Source: Clostridia bacterium
GTDB lineage: Bacteria; Bacillota; Clostridia; RGIG6154
Length of the DNA: 40,118 bases
Assembly (NCBI GenBank): GCA_017410375.1
Contig: JAFQQW010000056.1
Location: forward strand, 1-40,118
Direction: 5' to 3'
Shown: piece after piece, positions 8,643 through 18,077 of the stretch
Position numbering within the stretch: position 1 is the stretch's first letter
Layout of the letters: the number at the start of each line of letters is the position of its first letter
Position numbers and translations under genes: made by a program
The notes under the pieces: model-generated
What the model was told of the DNA's origin: nothing
Seen by the model: only the letters and a program-made list of their open reading frames with translations
Database searches by the model: none

Positions 8643-8665
8643 AACTTACTTGAAAGGATTACTAT

Positions 8666-9559
8666 ATGTCTATAACAACGTTAAGCCTTATTCTTCTTAT
8701 GATTGTCCTGTTTTCCTGGCAGTCGCTGTTCAGCCGTTTGCAGGCAACTGCGTATCCAGGCAATGAAAACGATGCTCCGATTGTCTTTTCTGTGTTTTAT
8801 GGGTTGATAATCACTTTTATCACCTTTATCAGTGCCGGCTTCATATTCGAGCCTTCCAAAGCAACTGTTTTGCTTGGTGTTTTAAACGCACTCATTGTGC
8901 TTGGCTACAACATCTGTTTGCTTGGTGCATCCGACCGGGGCAATTATTCCATCACAATTATCTTCATGATTTTCGGTGGTATTCTGATTCCTTTATTCAT
9001 TTCTTTGTTTAAAGGAGATACTTTAAATGCCGTGCAATGGATTTCTATTTTGGTGATGCTTTTATCTTTCATACTGATGAATTTACCGCAAAAGGGGGCA
9101 ACCAAACAAAAAAGCAAAAAAGGTTTTTTACTTTTATGTGTGTTGCTCTTTTTATTCAACGGCTTTTACGGTGCAATCATGGCATGGCAACAAGAGTTTA
9201 CAAACCAGACCGAACAAAACGAAATGATTATTGTTACCTATTTTTGTCTCGCGCTATTCTCGTTTTTGTTTATGCTGTTTAAAAATCGTGGTCAATTGCA
9301 ATCTTTTAAGCAAACCAAAAAATCTGTTCTGTTCTTAATTATTGCAAGCTCCGTCGGCACCTTTGCACAAAAGCTGATGTTGTATCTGGTAGGACCCGGC
9401 GGTGTTCAGGAAGGTATTTTGTACACATTTGATAACGGCGGTGCAATGATATTATCTATTGTTTATTCTTTCTGTATTTTTAAAGAAAGACTTACAAAAA
9501 TACAGATTTTTTCGCTATTGATGGCATTAGCGGCACTCATTGCACTTTCAGTTGCGTAA
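8666..9559 (+). CDS. DMT/EamA-superfamily membrane transporter
   Basis: 297 residues, almost wholly hydrophobic, with about ten predicted membrane helices in two halves separated by a basic loop (KGATKQKSKKG, about 144-154). This is the layout of drug/metabolite transporters with two EamA repeats. The second half ends with LTKIQIFSLLMALAALIALSV, typical of the last helix pair. Members move small metabolites or sugars in either direction, and the substrate cannot be predicted. It follows the giant secreted protein by 56 bases with GAAAGG as its ribosome binding site and no evident promoter of its own, so it may rely on read-through past the hairpin at 8614. It is the only transporter in the window. 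Confidence 0.8.
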   Translation: MSITTLSLILLMIVLFSWQSLFSRLQATAYPGNENDAPIVFSVFYGLIITFITFISAGFIFEPSKATVLLGVLNALIVLGYNICLLGASDRGNYSITIIFMIFGGILIPLFISLFKGDTLNAVQWISILVMLLSFILMNLPQKGATKQKSKKGFLLLCVLLFLFNGFYGAIMAWQQEFTNQTEQNEMIIVTYFCLALFSFLFMLFKNRGQLQSFKQTKKSVLFLIIASSVGTFAQKLMLYLVGPGGVQEGILYTFDNGGAMILSIVYSFCIFKERLTKIQIFSLLMALAALIALSVA

Positions 9560-9590
9560 AAAGGCGGTTTATCCGTCTTTTTTTCTTTTT
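9558..9590 (+). terminator. Rho-independent terminator after the DMT transporter
   Basis: A short GC stem (GGCGG with CCGTC, one G-T pair) extended by A-T pairs, followed by a run of T interrupted once by C. Confidence 0.75.
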
Positions 9591-9600
9591 TACAGAATTC

Positions 9601-9641
9601 TTGACAAAAATCGCCTTTTCCGCTATACTAAGCGAGAGGTG
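9601..9641 (+). promoter_or_regulatory. Near-consensus promoter and RBS of the YHYH-type gene
   Basis: TTGACA (9601-9606), a 17-base spacer and TATACT (9624-9629). The GAGAGGTG ribosome binding site (9634-9641) starts at about the predicted transcript start, leaving a leader of about 13 bases. Confidence 0.8.
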
Positions 9642-9648
9642 AAGCACT

Positions 9649-10461
9649 ATGAAAAAACTACTTATCCTGTTTGCGTTTATTATTTTATTCACTGTACAGA
9701 CAACTGCCCACCCGGGAAGAACGGATAAATATGGCGGACACACGGAGTCTGCCACCGGACAGTATCACATACACAATGACGATGGTACAATAACATATAC
9801 AACCAAACCCTCCGATTCCACACAAAAGAACACACAAATCTATACGCCGGACACTTCGTCTCAAAACGGAACAAACTCCATACAGCAACAGTCTCCTGCT
9901 CCGTCATATTCTGATGTACAACAAACCTCGCCTGAACCACAGACAGAGCAACCGATGTACGTGCCGCCGGTAACAGAACAAGAGCCCATCACCGAAGAAA
10001 TTTTGACTGAACCGAATTCTGAACCGCAGGCAAGTAATGATGCAAATCAAAGTTCTATAATAGTTGGAGATGTGACAAAACCTTTGCAGGACGATGTAAG
10101 TCCCAACGCCACCGATACGAATCCGGAAAATAAAGCTACTGTGTACCGACAAGTAAACGGAAATGGTTCGCCGCTTCAAGCACTCAGCACAGTTGGGCTG
10201 AGTTTACTGGTTATTTTTGCGTTAATCGGCATTTGTATCGTCTCTTCAATCGTACAAATGGCAATTAAAAAACTCGAAGGCAAATCAGAAAATATTGATT
10301 TTTTGCTGTATATACCAACTGTACTGGTTGTCGTTCCGGCATTTTTAGGAAATGCACTTATGAAAATTTATCACTTTCTCGAAAGAACAAAAGTAGAGGA
10401 AAATCGAAAAAGTCCTTATTCTGAAGATGATTTTATCCGAAGAAGTAATTATCCGGATTAA
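9649..10461 (+). CDS. Secreted, membrane-anchored YHYH-type histidine-motif protein
   Basis: 270 residues. A signal peptide (1-20, ending TTA) is followed at once by HPGRTDKYGGH and TGQYHIH (21-42), the histidine-rich pattern of the small YHYH domain, which is thought to bind metal. About 130 residues rich in Pro, Gln, Ser and Thr follow as a flexible linker, then two hydrophobic segments (about 179-206 and 217-240) and a charged cytoplasmic tail. The result is a metal-motif head on a stalk tethered to the membrane. It is a single-gene unit with its own promoter and terminator. Metal binding is inferred from the family, and the biological role is not known to me. Confidence 0.7.
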   Translation: MKKLLILFAFIILFTVQTTAHPGRTDKYGGHTESATGQYHIHNDDGTITYTTKPSDSTQKNTQIYTPDTSSQNGTNSIQQQSPAPSYSDVQQTSPEPQTEQPMYVPPVTEQEPITEEILTEPNSEPQASNDANQSSIIVGDVTKPLQDDVSPNATDTNPENKATVYRQVNGNGSPLQALSTVGLSLLVIFALIGICIVSSIVQMAIKKLEGKSENIDFLLYIPTVLVVVPAFLGNALMKIYHFLERTKVEENRKSPYSEDDFIRRSNYPD

Positions 10462-10940
10462 GCAAAATAAAAGGGAATGTAAAAAAAGTCCGGATCGCAA
10501 AAACGCGAGTATAAAGGCGAACAAAGTTTGTGTAAACTCACGAGAAAGACACGAAATGAAGAAAACACGCAAAATTTTGCGTGTTTTCTTTTGATAAATG
10601 CGTTTTTGCTATGAACAAACTTCGCCTCTCGACGTACCGCGTCGGTGCAAGAGCTTTTATATCGCAATCCACCTTATGGCGTTTTGCTCATTTTATACTC
10701 TGCACCTCCTTTTAGCCGAAAAGTTTGCAAGCAATACTTTTCGGCTGGCTCGCAAAAAGTATTTCGGTGAAAACTTTTGGCGAAAGAGGAAGAGCAACGG
10801 CGCAAAAGAAACCCTTCGTCGCAAAACGAAGGGTGCCCAATGCATCGTTTGCTCTGACGAGCCTTCGGGTAACCCCAAACCGCGATGCAACGCAGTTTGG
10901 GCTCAGTTTGTCCATTCCAAACATTTTTTCCTATTCCCTA
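10462..10940. repeat. Gene-free stretch packed with inverted repeats
   Basis: No convincing gene lies here. Inverted repeats seen: a perfect 32-base palindrome at 10559-10590; an 11-base stem at 10714-10724 with 10736-10746; an imperfect stem at about 10751-10782; a 9-base stem with 6-base loop at 10811-10819 with 10826-10834; and nested arms at 10835-10840 with 10897-10902 and 10841-10847 with 10883-10889. Flanks of the palindrome (about 10514-10528 and 10613-10628) are also partly complementary. This pattern suits a compound palindromic element or MITE-like remnant. Small open frames here are by-products of the repeats. Confidence 0.65.
10559..10590. terminator. Perfect 32-base palindrome, possible terminator of the YHYH gene
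   Basis: Two 16-base arms pair without mismatch, centred on AAAATTTT, and end in TTTTCTT on the plus side. It lies about 100 bases past the YHYH gene stop. It could end that transcript, or be part of the repeat element around it. Confidence 0.5.
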
Positions 10941-10975
10941 AAAAAGGGCTGTAATAAATTTACAGCCCCTTTTTA
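10941..10975. terminator. Bidirectional terminator
   Basis: A 9-base stem (10946-10954 with 10960-10968) is flanked by an A-run on the left and a T-run on the right, so it can stop transcripts from both sides. It directly abuts the stop codon of the minus-strand GH106-like gene. Confidence 0.85.
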
Positions 10976-13675
10976 TTAAAGTGAAGTTTCTACAAAACAA
11001 TAACCATCGTTCCATGTACTGCCCTGATTCCATGTGTAATTCCATATGCATCGTTCTTTATAGAAGATGCCGGGACCAACAGAATAACTTTCCCCCACCT
11101 GCAGATGATGCGGACCTAAAAGGTTGCGTAGGTTGTTAATCAATGTGATTTCAACCTCGGTTTCTCCTGAAACACCGAAATCTGCTAGAGAAATTTTATT
11201 GTCGGACAGAACAACTTTTGTTTTATCACCAATTGTAATACGAATGGCGTTTACGCCTTTTTTATCCAAGAGGATATAGGGATTTTCACCGGAGATGTTT
11301 ATCTTTCCGTATACAGTCAATTCACCGCTGAAGAACGGGAAGCCCTGTTGTTCAATGTTCGAAAGGGTAATCTCTTTCTTAGGTTCTTCAATGGTAAACG
11401 AACCGGTATACCGAACCGCTTTTTTATCAAGCTTTTCCCACGTTCCATCTGTCCCCACAGAAAAATCACCTACAAGGTAAATGGATTCAATTTCCATATC
11501 ATAGCACAGCTTATTTTTTTCACTTTCGAAAATTTTGGATTTCCGGATATTATCATAAACGGTTTGCGACTGCTTGAAATCACAATCAAAGCTGATGGTA
11601 TTCTTGCCTTTTGTAAGATAACGAGCGATGTCTGTTTTGCGGAAAGAAATGTCTCTGAAATAACCCTCATCCTTAAACGCAATTTCTTTGCCGTTAACAG
11701 CAATGGTAAAGTTTTCGGGTGTTTCGCAAACAAGAAACAGTTTTTCTGGAATGTAATTTATCTCAACAAAATAATCCTGATGGATTTGTACCGGACATTC
11801 TTTTTTGTTGGCGCGCTCTAAAATATTTAAAACATAACCGTTTTTCTCCTGCAGTTCGCCATCAAAATAGTAATCACAGAAATCAAGTGTGATAGAATTC
11901 TCCACTGCCCCGCCCAATTTAAATGGACCGCTTAACTCAATTTTTGTTTCTTTTTGCGGTGCATGAGGTGCGTTTTCAGATTCAATCACCATGAGGCTTC
12001 CCCAGGGTTCAAATTCATAGGGCGAAGCAAAGTTTTCCAGTTCTCCTGTCTCAAGATTTACTTTTTTGCCTTTTACATAAATTTCCGCATTCTTTCTGTC
12101 GGGACTTGTGTTGACAAAGAAATGAACTTTTTGTTCCTTGCTTTCTCGGTAGGTGTATGTTAGTGTCTTGTCGTTTGTAACAGAATTTTCGGTAAATGAG
12201 TCTGTGCTGTCAAGTACAATACCACCGTTTGCAATAAATTCTGAAAGAAGTTTTTCGGTTGACGGAAGCAACACTTCACATCCCGCCTTAACAACATACT
12301 TATAGCTCTGACAGCCGATTTCAAAACGGTCACCGTTAACCTTGCCATGGCGTTCAATAATAGTTTCGTCCCCTAAATGGAACGGAAGATGCTTTTCTTC
12401 AAGACCTTTCACAATTGCCTTAAACCGTTCAAACATTTCGTCGATTCCTTTGTTTTCATTTGCATCATAAACAGTCCACGCTGTCGTTTGAGGGTGTAAA
12501 ACTAAAATTTCAGGTTTAATTTCTCCCTCGGTTAAAATCATGCCTTCGCGGGACATTGCATCCACAAACTGCTTATATTCACTCCACCAAGGCTGTTGGC
12601 AATACATCGCAGGCGGATAGTCTCTTTTTCGGATACCACGGTTGGAATAGCCTTCTAAGTGCTGGCAAAGTAAATTAACACCGCGAACAGTCTGCCATTC
12701 ATAGATGCCTTTCAACTCTTCAAAACTTACGTTATGTCCACAAAGTGCAAATGTTTCGGAAAGGACTTGTTTTTTGCCAAGCTGTTGGGCAACAGAGCCG
12801 AGCTGATGAATCATAACACCATCCTGAATCTTTCTTCCTAACCAATCCATACCCGGCACGTGGAAATATTCATAATGCGGCATACATGCACCGTTAGATG
12901 CAAGTTGAGAACCGAATGTGTTTTCACAAACAAGATGACCGGTAAATTTTAAATTACGTGCATCACACCAGTCATAAATTTGTTTCATAAAAGCTTCAGA
13001 GAACAAATCGGTTACCATTTTCCAGAATTTAACGCGAACTTCTTTATATCCATCCACTTCAAAGAATAAAGCATCCAGATGATCCAGAAGATTCTCGTTA
13101 TAACGGGCTTTATAGCTTTCTTCCATTACAAAGCTCCATGGAATACCGTTACGGGAAATCTGCGGTTCATCAGTGAAAAAACCTTCAATCTGATTTTTAT
13201 ACTTCTCATAATAAGGCTCGTATGTACATTTGATAAACTCTTTGATAACCTTTTTATCGAGTGTATCTACATAAAAAGGATTGACATCGTAATAAAAATA
13301 CAAGTCCCCGATTTGACAAATAGCTGTATCCTTATGCTCAAATTCTTTTTCCCAGCGAAGGTATTTTTGTTGGAAATCTAATCCCATACCATTTACGATA
13401 CCACTACCGAAACCACTGGGCCAGCCGTTTTCATCGTATGCCCACGCACGCATTCCAAGCTCATCTGCTTTTTCGACCGAAGCGGAGACGTTTTCAAACC
13501 ATTCTTCTCCCATATATTCGGTCTGCAAACCGCCACGAGCATGCATAAAGAAACCGCCGATGCCCACATCATGCATTTTCTGAATCTGGGATTTGGTTTC
13601 TTCAACATTTAATTTTTCGTTCCAACTCCAGAACGGAATGGGACGGTATTTTTGAGGTACATTTTTATAATCCAT
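10976..13675 (-). CDS. GH106-like glycoside hydrolase (alpha-L-rhamnosidase-related), cytosolic
   Basis: About 899 residues with no signal peptide. Family-type motifs: RPIPFWSWNEKL near the N-terminus; GIGGFFMHARGGL; AYDENGWPSGFGSG (about 79-92); EGFFTDEPQIS, a candidate acidic active-site strand; and a long signature VLSETFALCGHNVSFEE through RGVNLLCQH to RKRDYPPAMYCQQPWW. The C-terminal third is beta-rich with galactose-binding-like stretches. These features fit the Glyco_hydro_106 group, whose characterised members remove alpha-linked rhamnose; many relatives are untested. Start choice: the ATG at 13675 is 8 bases after AGAAGG, whereas the ATG at 13684 would be only 3-4 bases away. No promoter is evident; it lies just past the pyr operon terminator. 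Confidence 0.75.
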   Translation of the reverse strand: MDYKNVPQKYRPIPFWSWNEKLNVEETKSQIQKMHDVGIGGFFMHARGGLQTEYMGEEWFENVSASVEKADELGMRAWAYDENGWPSGFGSGIVNGMGLDFQQKYLRWEKEFEHKDTAICQIGDLYFYYDVNPFYVDTLDKKVIKEFIKCTYEPYYEKYKNQIEGFFTDEPQISRNGIPWSFVMEESYKARYNENLLDHLDALFFEVDGYKEVRVKFWKMVTDLFSEAFMKQIYDWCDARNLKFTGHLVCENTFGSQLASNGACMPHYEYFHVPGMDWLGRKIQDGVMIHQLGSVAQQLGKKQVLSETFALCGHNVSFEELKGIYEWQTVRGVNLLCQHLEGYSNRGIRKRDYPPAMYCQQPWWSEYKQFVDAMSREGMILTEGEIKPEILVLHPQTTAWTVYDANENKGIDEMFERFKAIVKGLEEKHLPFHLGDETIIERHGKVNGDRFEIGCQSYKYVVKAGCEVLLPSTEKLLSEFIANGGIVLDSTDSFTENSVTNDKTLTYTYRESKEQKVHFFVNTSPDRKNAEIYVKGKKVNLETGELENFASPYEFEPWGSLMVIESENAPHAPQKETKIELSGPFKLGGAVENSITLDFCDYYFDGELQEKNGYVLNILERANKKECPVQIHQDYFVEINYIPEKLFLVCETPENFTIAVNGKEIAFKDEGYFRDISFRKTDIARYLTKGKNTISFDCDFKQSQTVYDNIRKSKIFESEKNKLCYDMEIESIYLVGDFSVGTDGTWEKLDKKAVRYTGSFTIEEPKKEITLSNIEQQGFPFFSGELTVYGKINISGENPYILLDKKGVNAIRITIGDKTKVVLSDNKISLADFGVSGETEVEITLINNLRNLLGPHHLQVGESYSVGPGIFYKERCIWNYTWNQGSTWNDGYCFVETSL

Positions 13676-13701
13676 AGCATTCACCTTCTTCTTATTTTTT
13701 A

Positions 13702-13728
13702 AAAAAGGGAGTAAAACAACTCCCTTTC
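13702..13728 (-). terminator. Terminator of the pyr operon
   Basis: A 9-base stem (13705-13713 with 13720-13728) is followed on the minus strand by six T. It lies 12 bases past the pyrI stop. Confidence 0.85.
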
Positions 13729-13740
13729 ATTAGATTTTGA

Positions 13741-14160
13741 TTATTTTTTTGCACCGGATTCGCAATAAATACATCTGTAGATACGTTTTTCCCGGTCAGT
13801 CAGTTTGAAAATCTGCTGAATTTCCTGTTCTGTGGTTGTAATGCAGCGCGGATTTTTGCAAGTGATAATATTCACGAGTTTTTCAGGAAGATTCGGTTTT
13901 TTCTTTTCAACACGCAATCCGTTTTTAATTACATTAATGGTGATGTTTGTATCAAAATAAGCTACCACGTCTAAATTCGAATCCATCAAAGCGTCCACCT
14001 TGATGATATCTTTTTTGCCCATTTTTTTACTGGTTACATTTTTCATAAGCGCAACCGAACAATCCAGCTCATCTAAGTGCAGAAAATGATAAATTTCCAT
14101 ACCAAGACCTGCAGGAATGTGGTCGATTACAACACCGTCTTTAATGGAATCAATATTCAT
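13741..14160 (-). CDS. pyrI: Aspartate carbamoyltransferase regulatory subunit
   Basis: 139 residues. It pairs with PyrB to make allosterically controlled ATCase, binding nucleotide effectors in its N-terminal domain and a structural zinc in its C-terminal domain. The four zinc cysteines are C101, C106, C130 and C133, and their spacing (4, 23 and 2 residues between) is exactly that of the E. coli subunit. The chain is slightly shorter than the 153 residues of E. coli, mainly at the N-terminus. It overlaps the pyrB stop by 4 bases, so translation is coupled. It is the last gene of the operon. Its presence suggests that pyrimidine flow is controlled at the enzyme level. Confidence 0.95.
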   Translation of the reverse strand: MNIDSIKDGVVIDHIPAGLGMEIYHFLHLDELDCSVALMKNVTSKKMGKKDIIKVDALMDSNLDVVAYFDTNITINVIKNGLRVEKKKPNLPEKLVNIITCKNPRCITTTEQEIQQIFKLTDREKRIYRCIYCESGAKK

Positions 14161-15074
14161 TCTTCCACCTCCAGCAATTTTAGAATCAATGCCATGCGCA
14201 CAAATTTGCCGTTTAATACCTGTTTGAAATAGCAGGCTCTCGGATCGTCGTCGACTTCGCAGGAAATTTCATTCACACGAGGCAACGGATGCAAAATGGC
14301 AAGATCTTTTTTTGCATTTTCCAGTTTCGCCATATTTAAAATGTAGGTATCTTTAAGACGGATATAATCTGCTTCATTAAAGAAACGCTCTCTTTGTACG
14401 CGAGTCATGTACAAAACATCAAGCTCAGGCATTGCCTGTTCTAAGCTTGTCACTTCCACATAATCCATGTTATATTTTTCAATGATTTCAGATTTGATAT
14501 ACTCGGGAATCTTTAATTCTTCAGGCGAAATAAGTACCAGTTTTATGTTTTTATATCGGGTTAGTGCCGAAATCAAAGAGTGTACCGTTCTGCCAAATTT
14601 CAAGTCACCGCAAAAACCAATGGTGAGATTATCGAGCCTCCCCTTTTCACGGGTAATGGTAAGCAGGTCAGTAAGCGTTTGTGTAGGATGATTATGGCCA
14701 CCGTCACCCGCATTAATGATGGGCACTTCAGATTTCATAGAGGCGACCATCGGAGCGCCTTCTTTCGGGTGACGCATTGCAATAATATCTGCGTAGCATC
14801 CGACTGTGCGGATGGTATCGGTTACGCTTTCTCCTTTTGATGCAGAGCTGGAATTTGCTTCCGAAAACCCAAGAACACTTCCCCCAAGATCGAGCATCGC
14901 TGCTTCAAAACTAAGGCGCGTTCTAGTTGACGGTTCAAAAAATAAGGTTGCAAGTTTTTTACCTTTACATTTTTCGCTGTACAAAGCAGGGTTTTCAATA
15001 ATATCATTTGCTTTGTCAATTAAGCGGTCGATTTCAGACACCGACAAATCATAAATATCAATTAAATGACGCAT
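14157..15074 (-). CDS. pyrB: Aspartate carbamoyltransferase catalytic subunit
   Basis: 305 residues, full length. It joins carbamoyl phosphate and aspartate to give carbamoyl-aspartate, the first committed step of UMP synthesis. Visible active-site motifs are FFEPSTRTR (S49 to R53) for carbamoyl phosphate, K80 in SASKGES, HPTQ at H129 to Q132, and HPLPRVNEI for the aspartate loop. It lies 18 bases after pyrE and overlaps pyrI by 4 bases. Confidence 0.97.
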   Translation of the reverse strand: MRHLIDIYDLSVSEIDRLIDKANDIIENPALYSEKCKGKKLATLFFEPSTRTRLSFEAAMLDLGGSVLGFSEANSSSASKGESVTDTIRTVGCYADIIAMRHPKEGAPMVASMKSEVPIINAGDGGHNHPTQTLTDLLTITREKGRLDNLTIGFCGDLKFGRTVHSLISALTRYKNIKLVLISPEELKIPEYIKSEIIEKYNMDYVEVTSLEQAMPELDVLYMTRVQRERFFNEADYIRLKDTYILNMAKLENAKKDLAILHPLPRVNEISCEVDDDPRACYFKQVLNGKFVRMALILKLLEVEE

Positions 15075-15092
15075 TTAGAAAACTCCTTTTTC

Positions 15093-15722
15093 TTATTTAA
15101 TCCAGCTTTCGTCAGACGGATTGTTTCTGAATGCGATAAGACGGGAAATGTCTTCTTCCTTAATATAACCCTCTTTTGCTGCAACCTCACAGATCGCATC
15201 AAAATTCGTAAGGCTTACATTCTTAAGTTCTTTTTCGGCAAGTCTGTCAAGCCCCTTCTGCATCCCATAAGTAAAGATGCTTACAATACCCAAAACTTCG
15301 GCGCCGGCTTCACGAAGAACATCTGCTACTTCAATTACAGAACCGCCTGTGGAAATCAGGTCTTCTACAATTACAACCTTCTGACCTTTTTCAAGCTTAC
15401 CCTCAATCTGGTTGTTTCTGCCATGGTCTTTTGCACCGCCACGAACATAACCCATAGGAAGACCCAAAATTTCAGCCGCAATTGCCGCATGTGCGATACC
15501 TGCGGTAGATGTACCCATAATCACTTCGCAATCGGGATATTCTGCCTTAATTGTGTTTGCGATAGCAGTTTCCACAATGGTACGAACCTTAGGTGCTGTT
15601 AAAATTAAGCGGTTATCACAATAAATCGGACTTTTAATGCCGCTTGCCCAGGTAAAGGGATTTTCGGGGCGTAAAAACACGGCTTCAATTTCCAATAAGC
15701 ATTTTGCAATCTGATTTTTCAT
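15093..15722 (-). CDS. pyrE: Orotate phosphoribosyltransferase
   Basis: 209 residues. It converts orotate and PRPP to OMP. The PRPP-binding loop VVIVEDLISTGGS spans about 116-128, and the flexible loop region GGAKDHGRNNQIEG about 95-108. Start choice: the ATG at 15722 has GAAAGGAAG 9 bases upstream. A longer frame from 15764 would overlap pyrF by 22 bases, add 14 residues unlike the family and lack a ribosome binding site. The corrected gene starts 20 bases after the pyrF stop. Confidence 0.95.
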   Translation of the reverse strand: MKNQIAKCLLEIEAVFLRPENPFTWASGIKSPIYCDNRLILTAPKVRTIVETAIANTIKAEYPDCEVIMGTSTAGIAHAAIAAEILGLPMGYVRGGAKDHGRNNQIEGKLEKGQKVVIVEDLISTGGSVIEVADVLREAGAEVLGIVSIFTYGMQKGLDRLAEKELKNVSLTNFDAICEVAAKEGYIKEEDISRLIAFRNNPSDESWIK

Positions 15723-15742
15723 AATTAATATCTTCCTTTCTG

Positions 15743-16438
15743 TTAAATAAAATCCTTTGCACATCTTTGGTATGCAGCAACCACATCGTCAGCCTGGGTA
15801 ATGGGTCTGCCCACCACAATAAAGTCGGAGCCAATTTCCTTTGCTTTTGCAGGGGTGGTTACACGAACCTGGTCAGCAACTTCCCCATCCGCAAAACGAA
15901 CTCCCGGGGTAACGGTCAAGAAATCTTTACCGCAAACCGCTTTAACCTTGCCTGCTTCCAAAGGTGAGCAAACAACGCCGTCAAGACCTGCATCCTTTGC
16001 ATTCTTAGCGTAATGCATAACAACTTCGTCAATAGGTTTGTTAATTAAAAGCTCTTCATGCATCACTTCATCCGAGGTAGATGTAAGCTGCGTTACAGCA
16101 ATCAAAAGCGGTCTTGTTCCGTCTTCGCGAGTCAAACCTTCGATTGCTGCTTTCATCATAGCCTTTGTGCCTGCTGCATGCAGATTCACCATATCAACAT
16201 CTAAGTTTCTTAAAACAGACATCGCCTTTTTAACGGTATTCGGGATGTCGTGCAGTTTCAAATCCAGAAAAATTTTGTGACCGCGACTTTTGATTTCTTT
16301 GATGATCGCGGGACCTTCTGCATAATAAAGCTCCATACCTACTTTGCAATACAATGTTTCACCGTCGAACTTGTCTAAAAAGTTTACCAAGTCCTGCCTG
16401 GAATTAAAATCACAAGCGATAATTACATCTCTGTTCAT
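15743..16438 (-). CDS. pyrF: Orotidine 5'-phosphate decarboxylase
   Basis: 231 residues. It decarboxylates OMP to UMP. It has the classic catalytic set D10, K32, D59, K61 and D64, the last three within [10 protein letters not shown], and the phosphate-gripping end motif FIVVGRPIT. This is the short bacterial form without fusion to PyrE. It overlaps the end of pyrD by 4 bases. Confidence 0.97.
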   Translation of the reverse strand: MNRDVIIACDFNSRQDLVNFLDKFDGETLYCKVGMELYYAEGPAIIKEIKSRGHKIFLDLKLHDIPNTVKKAMSVLRNLDVDMVNLHAAGTKAMMKAAIEGLTREDGTRPLLIAVTQLTSTSDEVMHEELLINKPIDEVVMHYAKNAKDAGLDGVVCSPLEAGKVKAVCGKDFLTVTPGVRFADGEVADQVRVTTPAKAKEIGSDFIVVGRPITQADDVVAAYQRCAKDFI

Positions 16439-17349
16439 TTGTTTGCACCTCCGATAATTTCTGTTAAACTGTTTATACCATATTTTACCATAGTTTCAGG
16501 TAAATTTTCAACTATTTTTTTAGATGCGAAAGGATCTACTAAATTTGCCGCACCGACCTGCACAGCAGTTGCCCCAGCAAGCATCATTTCGAGCACATCC
16601 TCTGCTGTAGATACACCGCCCATGCCGACAATCGGAATTTTTACGGCATTTGCAACCTGGTTAACCATACGAACTGCCACCGGGAAGATTGCAGGACCGG
16701 AAAAACCGCCCATTCGATTGGCAATAACCGGCTTTTTGGTTTTTAAATCGATTCGCATACCCAAAAGTGTATTAATTAAACTGATACCATCTGCGCCTGC
16801 ATCCTCACAAGCTTTAGCAATAGCACAGATATCTGTTACATTGGGACTGAGTTTTATGATAATCGGTTTGGTTGTAACCGCTTTAACGGCTTTGGTAACC
16901 TCTGCAGCCGCTTCAGGGCTTGTTCCAAAGCTCATGCCGCCGCCGTGTACATTCGGACAACTGACGTTCACTTCAATCCAGCCCACCTGGTCACATTTGT
17001 CGATTTTTTCGCACGTATAAACATATTCATCCACCGAAAAACCGCTTACGTTTGCCATAACTTTTTTATTAAAGCATTTTTTAAGCTTCGGCAACTCTTC
17101 CGATATAACTTTTTCTACGCCGGGATTTTGCAAACCAACGGCATTAATCATGCCGGAGGTGCATTCTGCAATTCTGGGAAGCGGATTTCCAAATCTCGTT
17201 TCCTTGGTGGTGCCTTTAAAAGAAAAAGAACCTAAAATATTGATATCATAAAGTTCTGCAAATTCGTAGCCGAATCCAAATGTTCCGCTGGCAGGGATTA
17301 CAGGGTTATCAAGCTCAATGCCGCAAAGATTTACTTTTGTGTTTACCAT
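16435..17349 (-). CDS. pyrD: Dihydroorotate dehydrogenase, class 1B catalytic subunit
   Basis: 304 residues. It oxidises dihydroorotate to orotate with FMN and passes electrons to PyrK and NAD+. Class 1B is supported by the catalytic cysteine C131 in NVSCPNV and by the pyrK gene directly upstream. FMN-binding strands such as [17 protein letters not shown] are present. It overlaps pyrK by 7 bases. Class 1B enzymes do not need a quinone or fumarate, which suits a fermenting anaerobe. Confidence 0.96.
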   Translation of the reverse strand: MVNTKVNLCGIELDNPVIPASGTFGFGYEFAELYDINILGSFSFKGTTKETRFGNPLPRIAECTSGMINAVGLQNPGVEKVISEELPKLKKCFNKKVMANVSGFSVDEYVYTCEKIDKCDQVGWIEVNVSCPNVHGGGMSFGTSPEAAAEVTKAVKAVTTKPIIIKLSPNVTDICAIAKACEDAGADGISLINTLLGMRIDLKTKKPVIANRMGGFSGPAIFPVAVRMVNQVANAVKIPIVGMGGVSTAEDVLEMMLAGATAVQVGAANLVDPFASKKIVENLPETMVKYGINSLTEIIGGANK

Positions 17350-18077
17350 ATAATCTCCTCCTTTTCTAAAATAGGACCATCTTTACAGATGCGTTTGTTT
17401 CCGTATTTGGTTTTACAGCTACAACCCATACATGCACCAAAGCCACAACCCATTCTTTCTTCAAAGCTAAGCTCTCCGCTTGTGGAGGTTGTGTTATAAA
17501 CCGCTTTCAACATCGGTTCAGGACCACAGGTGAAGAAATAATCATAATCGGAAAGAGTTTCTATCACGTTGGTTACAAAGCCCTTTGTGCCAATACTGCC
17601 GTCTGCTGTCGCAATCAATGTATTTGCGCCGATTGCTTTAAATTCTTCTGCATAAAACACATCCCCTACTGTGTTAAAGCCAAGAACAGCAGTTACGTTT
17701 TTTCCTTCCGCAATCAGTTTTTTTGCTAAGTTAAACATAGGCGGAACACCAACGCCACCGCCGATTACAAGTGCATTTTTTTCACACTTTTCAGTATGGA
17801 AACCGTTGCCGAGACCAACTAAAACATCCAAAACTTCACCACTTGACATTTCAGACATCTGTTCTGTGCCATGTCCTACCACTTTATAGATAATGGTAAT
17901 GGTTTCAGCATCATAATCACAAATGGAAATGGGACGGCGCAGATACAAGCCATCAAGCTTGATATTGATAAACTGGCCGGGATTGGTAATGCCGGAGGTA
18001 TCACCTTTTAAAACCATCTTATAAACATCGTTTGCAATTTTAACATTTTTTAAGATTTCGTACATACCTTGTGTCAT
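17343..18077 (-). CDS. pyrK: Dihydroorotate dehydrogenase electron-transfer subunit
   Basis: 244 residues, of ferredoxin-reductase type. RRPISICDYD (about 47-56) binds FAD, IGGGVGVPPMF (about 105-115) begins the pyridine-nucleotide domain, and the 2Fe-2S cysteines are C211, C216, C219 and C231 with spacing 4, 2 and 11 between, as in known PyrK. It carries electrons from PyrD to NAD+. It overlaps pyrC by 4 bases, with a ribosome binding site (GAGGAG) inside pyrC. Confidence 0.96.
   Translation of the reverse strand: MTQGMYEILKNVKIANDVYKMVLKGDTSGITNPGQFINIKLDGLYLRRPISICDYDAETITIIYKVVGHGTEQMSEMSSGEVLDVLVGLGNGFHTEKCEKNALVIGGGVGVPPMFNLAKKLIAEGKNVTAVLGFNTVGDVFYAEEFKAIGANTLIATADGSIGTKGFVTNVIETLSDYDYFFTCGPEPMLKAVYNTTSTSGELSFEERMGCGFGACMGCSCKTKYGNKRICKDGPILEKEEIIW

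Noticed and set aside
10462-10940. CRISPR array
   Set aside because: The repeats are inverted and of different sequence, not regularly spaced direct repeats.
10598-10954. 118-residue open frame in the repeat-rich spacer
   Set aside because: It runs through several inverted repeats, has no ribosome binding site and shows no protein-like pattern.
15066-15602. 178-residue plus-strand open frame over pyrE
   Set aside because: It is antisense to a clear pyrE gene with all active-site motifs and has no independent support.
16439-17020. 193-residue plus-strand open frame over pyrD
   Set aside because: It is antisense to pyrD; the frame stays open because of the codon bias of the real gene.
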